Part shown: piece after piece, positions 60,540 to 64,000 of the stretch
Layout of the letters: each line of letters begins with the position of its first letter
Numbering within the stretch: position 1 is the stretch's first letter
Assembly: GCF_011068285.1 (NCBI RefSeq)
Contig: NZ_CP049616.1
Location: 1,406,501-1,470,500, forward strand
Direction: 5' to 3'
DNA length: 64,000 bases
DNA from: Flagellimonas oceani
GTDB lineage: Bacteria > Bacteroidota > Bacteroidia > Flavobacteriales > Flavobacteriaceae
Program-made: the position numbers and the translations under genes
Notes under the pieces: model-generated
Databases searched by the model: none
The model's input: the letters and a program-made list of their open reading frames with translations, nothing else
Told to the model about the DNA's origin: nothing

Positions 60540-61523
60540 ATGGAAACCAAAATACGTTGGGGCATTGTTGGTCCCGGAAAAATAGCGAGAAAATTTGTTT
60601 CGGACCTTTTGCTGGTGGATGATGCTGAAGTCACTGCCGTAGCATCAAGGTCAATGGAAAGGGCAAAGGAATTTGCCGAAGAATACAATGTAGAGCATAC
60701 TTTTGGCAGTTATGATGAATTGTTCCAATCGGGAACCGTGGATATTGTTTATATCGCCACACCACATAATTTCCATAAAGAGCTGTCCATAAAGGCACTT
60801 GAAAACGGCATAGGGGTTTTGTGCGAAAAACCAATGGGCGTTAATAGGGCAGAAGTAGCGGAACAGGTCAATGCATCAAAAAAACATAACGCATTTTTAA
60901 TGGAGGCCATGTGGTCCCGTTTTAATCCGTCCATCAAAAAAGTAAAGGAATTGGTGGATGCTGGGGAGATAGGGGACCTAAAATATCTTTATGCGGATTT
61001 TGCATTTTATGCATTGGATAGGGATGAAGATTCTCGATTGCTAAATCCCAATCTAGCTTCGGGCACTATTTTGGATATTGGTATTTACCCCATTTTCCTT
61101 TCTTATTTGTTGTTGGGCATGCCAGAGCACATTATGGCAAGTTCCAAGTTTCATGACAACGGTACCGAGCTCCAGACCAGCATGATTTTTGACTACCCTG
61201 ATGCACAAGCTATGTTGTATAGTGGTTTTACCAGTCGCTCCCGAATGGATGCGGAAATTTCCGGGGAAAAGGGCGAACTGTTTTTAAAATCCAGATGGCA
61301 CGAAGCGGACGAATATACGATGGTGAAGGAAGACGAAACCAAAAAGTTCAGTCTACCCCTGAAAGGTATTGGTTACTACTACGAAATTCTGGAAGTGCAT
61401 GAATGTTTACGAAGCAATAAAACTGAAAGTGATCTATGGTCGCACCAAAACAGCTTGGATTTGTCAGAGTTATTGGACAGTGTCAGGAAAAAATGCGGGG
61501 TGAGCTTCCCTTTTGAAACATAA
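60540..61523 (+). CDS. Gfo/Idh/MocA family oxidoreductase
   Basis: 327 aa. The N-terminal Rossmann fold starts IRWGIVGPGKIARKFV, and the nucleotide-binding GxGxxA is GPGKIA. The catalytic Lys lies in CEKPMGVN, and the C-terminal domain has LDIGIYPIFLSY. It oxidises or reduces a sugar-like substrate with NAD(P); the substrate is unknown. The start is ATG 60540; a TTG three codons upstream lies inside the promoter box and is rejected. Confidence 0.9.
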   Translation: METKIRWGIVGPGKIARKFVSDLLLVDDAEVTAVASRSMERAKEFAEEYNVEHTFGSYDELFQSGTVDIVYIATPHNFHKELSIKALENGIGVLCEKPMGVNRAEVAEQVNASKKHNAFLMEAMWSRFNPSIKKVKELVDAGEIGDLKYLYADFAFYALDRDEDSRLLNPNLASGTILDIGIYPIFLSYLLLGMPEHIMASSKFHDNGTELQTSMIFDYPDAQAMLYSGFTSRSRMDAEISGEKGELFLKSRWHEADEYTMVKEDETKKFSLPLKGIGYYYEILEVHECLRSNKTESDLWSHQNSLDLSELLDSVRKKCGVSFPFET

Positions 61524-61589
61524 TCCTTGATAATAGCTTTACATTATACCTATTTTTACGATATTTGAAATTCTTCAGAAATTAATAGA

Positions 61590-61772
61590 ATGGGAATGAA
61601 TAAAAACACAGTGCTGGCCTGGGCCACATGGATTATGATTTTTGTGGGAATCGGTATGATCGCACTTGGAGCTTTTAAATATGATGAAGTGGCGGGCTGG
61701 GGCTTTGCTGCTGTTGGAATCGGTTTTTTTGCCGTAGCTTGGGTGTTCAATGCCCTAAAAGGTAGAGTGTAA
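61590..61772 (+). CDS. CAL67264-type small membrane protein
   Basis: 60 aa: two hydrophobic helices (about 8-28 and 35-54) separated by KYDEVAGWG. The sequence matches the conserved Bacteroidota family named after Gramella protein CAL67264. Function unknown. It lies between the oxidoreductase and ettA genes in the same direction. Confidence 0.8.
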   Translation: MGMNKNTVLAWATWIMIFVGIGMIALGAFKYDEVAGWGFAAVGIGFFAVAWVFNALKGRV

Positions 61773-61805
61773 GCTCTTTTTCTTAACAATTTAATTTATC
61801 ACTAA

Positions 61806-63497
61806 ATGTCAGACGATAAAAAAGTCATTTTTTCAATGTCTGGGGTTACCAAGACCTATAAAACGGCCAACACCCCGGTACTTAAAAATATATATTTAAG
61901 CTTTTTCTACGGAGCCAAAATCGGAATCTTGGGTCTAAACGGATCCGGTAAGTCCACCTTGCTTAAGATTATTGCAGGGGTTGATAAGAATTATCAAGGA
62001 GATGTGGTGTTTTCCCCGGGATATTCGGTTGGTTATTTGGAGCAAGAACCACAGCTGGACGAGAATAAGACCGTCCTTGAGGTGGTGAAGGAAGGTGTTG
62101 CCGAAACCGTTGCCATTTTGGACGAGTACAACAAGATCAACGACATGTTCGGTCTGCCCGAAGTGTACGAGGATGCCGATAAGATGCAGAAGCTGATGGA
62201 CAAACAAGCCGCGCTTCAAGATCAAATAGATGCTGCAAATGCTTGGGAGCTCGATACCAAATTAGAGATTGCGATGGATGCGCTACGTACTCCTGAATCC
62301 GATAAAAAAATAAGTGTGCTTTCCGGTGGTGAGCGCAGAAGGGTTGCCCTCTGCCGACTGCTTTTGAAGGAACCCGATGTGTTGTTATTGGATGAGCCCA
62401 CCAACCACTTGGATGCCGAATCGGTACACTGGTTGGAGCACCATTTGGCACAATATAAAGGAACCGTGATCGCCGTAACGCACGACCGTTATTTCTTGGA
62501 CAATGTAGCGGGTTGGATTTTGGAATTGGACCGCGGTGAGGGAATTCCATGGAAAGGGAATTATTCCAGCTGGTTGGACCAAAAGGCCAAAAGACTGGAA
62601 CAAGAGAGCAAACAGGCCTCCAAGCGTCAAAAAACGTTGGAACGAGAGCTGGATTGGGTGCGCCAAGGTGCCAAAGGAAGACAGGCCAAACAAAAGGCAC
62701 GTTTAAAGAATTACGATAAGCTCCTCAGCCAAGATCAAAAACAAATGGAGGAAAAGTTGGAGATCTACATTCCAAATGGACCTCGATTGGGCACCAATGT
62801 AATCGAGGCCAAAGGGGTAAGCAAAGCTTTTGGCGATAAATTATTGTACGAAAACTTGAACTTTAACCTGCCACAAGCAGGTATCGTTGGTATAATCGGT
62901 CCAAACGGTGCCGGTAAGACCACTATATTCAAGATGATCATGGGAGAGGAAACTCCCGATAAAGGAGAATTCATTGTTGGGGATACGGCAAAACTTGCCT
63001 ATGTGGACCAATCCCATTCAAACATCGACCCCGATAAATCCATTTGGGAAAACTTCAGCGATAGCCAAGAGTTGATCATGATGGGAGGAAAGCAGGTAAA
63101 TTCCCGTGCCTATTTGAGCCGTTTTAATTTTTCGGGAAGCGAGCAGAACAAAAAGGTGAACATGCTTTCCGGAGGTGAACGGAACCGACTGCATTTGGCC
63201 ATGACCTTAAAAGAGGAGGGCAACGTGCTGCTATTGGATGAGCCTACCAACGATTTGGATGTAAACACACTACGTGCGTTGGAAGAAGGTCTGGAAAACT
63301 TTGCCGGTTGTGCTGTGATAATCTCGCACGACAGATGGTTCTTGGACAGAATCTGTACACACATTTTGGCATTCGAGGGCGACTCTCAGGTATACTTTTT
63401 CGAAGGTTCGTTCTCAGATTATGAGGAGAACAAAAAGAAACGCTTGGGAACGGATATCATGCCCAAGCGTATCAAGTACAAAAAATTGATTCGTTGA
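61806..63497 (+). CDS. ettA: ABC-F translation factor EttA
   Basis: 563 aa, two ABC domains without membrane part. Domain 1 has GLNGSGKST and LSGGERRRVAL with LLLDEPTNHLD; a charged linker with the P-site tRNA-interacting arm follows, and domain 2 has GPNGAGKTT, LSGGERNRLHL and LLLDEPTNDLD. EttA binds the ribosomal E site and restrains translation when the energy state is low. It is the full length for the family. The next gene is convergent, 14 bp away. Confidence 0.95.
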   Translation: MSDDKKVIFSMSGVTKTYKTANTPVLKNIYLSFFYGAKIGILGLNGSGKSTLLKIIAGVDKNYQGDVVFSPGYSVGYLEQEPQLDENKTVLEVVKEGVAETVAILDEYNKINDMFGLPEVYEDADKMQKLMDKQAALQDQIDAANAWELDTKLEIAMDALRTPESDKKISVLSGGERRRVALCRLLLKEPDVLLLDEPTNHLDAESVHWLEHHLAQYKGTVIAVTHDRYFLDNVAGWILELDRGEGIPWKGNYSSWLDQKAKRLEQESKQASKRQKTLERELDWVRQGAKGRQAKQKARLKNYDKLLSQDQKQMEEKLEIYIPNGPRLGTNVIEAKGVSKAFGDKLLYENLNFNLPQAGIVGIIGPNGAGKTTIFKMIMGEETPDKGEFIVGDTAKLAYVDQSHSNIDPDKSIWENFSDSQELIMMGGKQVNSRAYLSRFNFSGSEQNKKVNMLSGGERNRLHLAMTLKEEGNVLLLDEPTNDLDVNTLRALEEGLENFAGCAVIISHDRWFLDRICTHILAFEGDSQVYFFEGSFSDYEENKKKRLGTDIMPKRIKYKKLIR

Positions 63498-63511
63498 TAA
63501 GAGGGGAGGAA

Positions 63512-63985
63512 TTATTCTTCTCCGCCGAGATTTTTGATTCCTTCCTCCAATAATTTTTTCGCTTTTTCCAAATATGCTTTTTGGTGGGCAGCCAAGCTGT
63601 TTGCATCTTGACTGTTTCCAGACGTGGAACCAATTGAGTTGGAAAGCTCCACCAATTGTTGAATGGCCTGTTCCGCGGATTGGAGTTTGTCACCGGCATG
63701 TTTTTCAAAAACCTTGATCATTTCCAGTTCCATGGATTGTACGGAAGCGGTTTCGGAACTTTCTTCCGCGGTTTCATCATCACTGTAAGTTTCTACCGAA
63801 GCTACCGTTGTTGAAGTTCCAAGAGTACATTCATCAATAATGGTAATGAGCTCGTTGATTTCACCGATGGCCTTTTTGGTAAAGAACCTTCCAGCTTCCC
63901 AATCGGCAGGCTCAATGGCCTTGTCCAAAGTTTCCATGGCATCCAAGGTCTTGTTCCTGGCCTTGTCACAACTACATTCTTCCAT
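63512..63985 (-). CDS. Acidic helical protein of unknown function
   Basis: 157 aa, strongly acidic, almost entirely helical, with a low-complexity Ser/Thr/Glu centre (TYSDDETAEESSETAS). A Cys pair near the start (EECSCDK) is the only notable feature. The N-terminus MEECSCDKARNKTLDAMETLD reads from an ATG at 63985, with 15 bases left before the window edge, so it is likely complete. I see no known domain. Convergent with ettA. Confidence 0.65.
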   Translation of the reverse strand: MEECSCDKARNKTLDAMETLDKAIEPADWEAGRFFTKKAIGEINELITIIDECTLGTSTTVASVETYSDDETAEESSETASVQSMELEMIKVFEKHAGDKLQSAEQAIQQLVELSNSIGSTSGNSQDANSLAAHQKAYLEKAKKLLEEGIKNLGGEE

Positions 63986-64000
63986 AAAACTTTGTCCGCT

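Noticed and set aside
1-64000. CRISPR arrays, rRNA genes, insertion sequences
   Set aside because: No regularly spaced repeats, no 16S/23S signature and no transposase frame were seen.

Overview
This 64 kb window is chromosomal DNA of a marine-type Flavobacteriaceae bacterium (Bacteroidota), most like the Muricauda/Flagellimonas group. That is inferred from gene content, not from a database search. The signs are: a menaquinone gene set interleaved with DUF2853 and CvfB, the CAL67264-type 60-aa membrane protein, DUF4290, a fused ResB-CcsA protein, BshB1, MurA with Asp in place of the catalytic Cys, frequent TTG/GTG starts, weak Shine-Dalgarno signals, and promoters with the Bacteroidota -7 box TAnnTTTG.

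The left 7 kb is accessory DNA. Positions 1-1992 hold a minus-strand module of a Panacea-like/DUF488 fusion, an unrecognised 273-aa protein and a truncated HNH nuclease gene. Positions 2308-5573 hold a compact PRTRC cassette (E, C, F, B, ThiF) with overlapping genes, followed by three small unknown genes. This block stops at an intact tRNA-Met, next to which lies a 46-nt 5' fragment of a second, sequence-diverged tRNA-Met. That is the scar expected at the end of an integrated element.

From 7.2 kb the DNA looks like ordinary core genome. 7-20 kb carries a START-like protein, a class IV aminotransferase, AlgH/YqgE, HU, Fmt, RecQ, an AAA ATPase, DUF493, DUF4290, MurA, pirin, an M20 amidohydrolase and a light-linked trio (SRPBCC, SDR, photolyase). 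20-33 kb carries DUF2911, a PIG-L/33-aa/sodium symporter operon, a lipoprotein/Maf/KdsC-like/DUF2520 group, the ResB-CcsA cytochrome c assembly fusion and an M14 peptidase. 33-41 kb carries a MATE pump behind a structured leader RNA, a toxin-antitoxin pair, a Cys/Met PLP enzyme, BshB1, a TPR histidine kinase, tRNA-His and an M28 peptidase. 41-44 kb carries a DadA-like oxidase and a secreted unknown protein.

44-57.5 kb is the menaquinone region: hotdog thioesterase, MenF, MenD, DUF2853, CvfB, a SPOR protein, MenA, then a LytTR regulator and a TPR histidine kinase, then MenC, CPBP and MenE. MenB is not present. The right end carries an M24 peptidase, an acyl-CoA carboxylase beta subunit, a Gfo/Idh oxidoreductase, a small membrane protein, the ABC-F factor EttA and an acidic unknown protein.

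The strongest candidate for something undescribed is the leader of the MATE gene (33645-33753). It can form a 12-bp closing stem, three inner helices and a crossing 6-bp pseudoknot, and the closing stem ends four bases before the start codon. Second are the PRTRC cassette with its tRNA-Met scar and the adjacent DUF488/HNH module.
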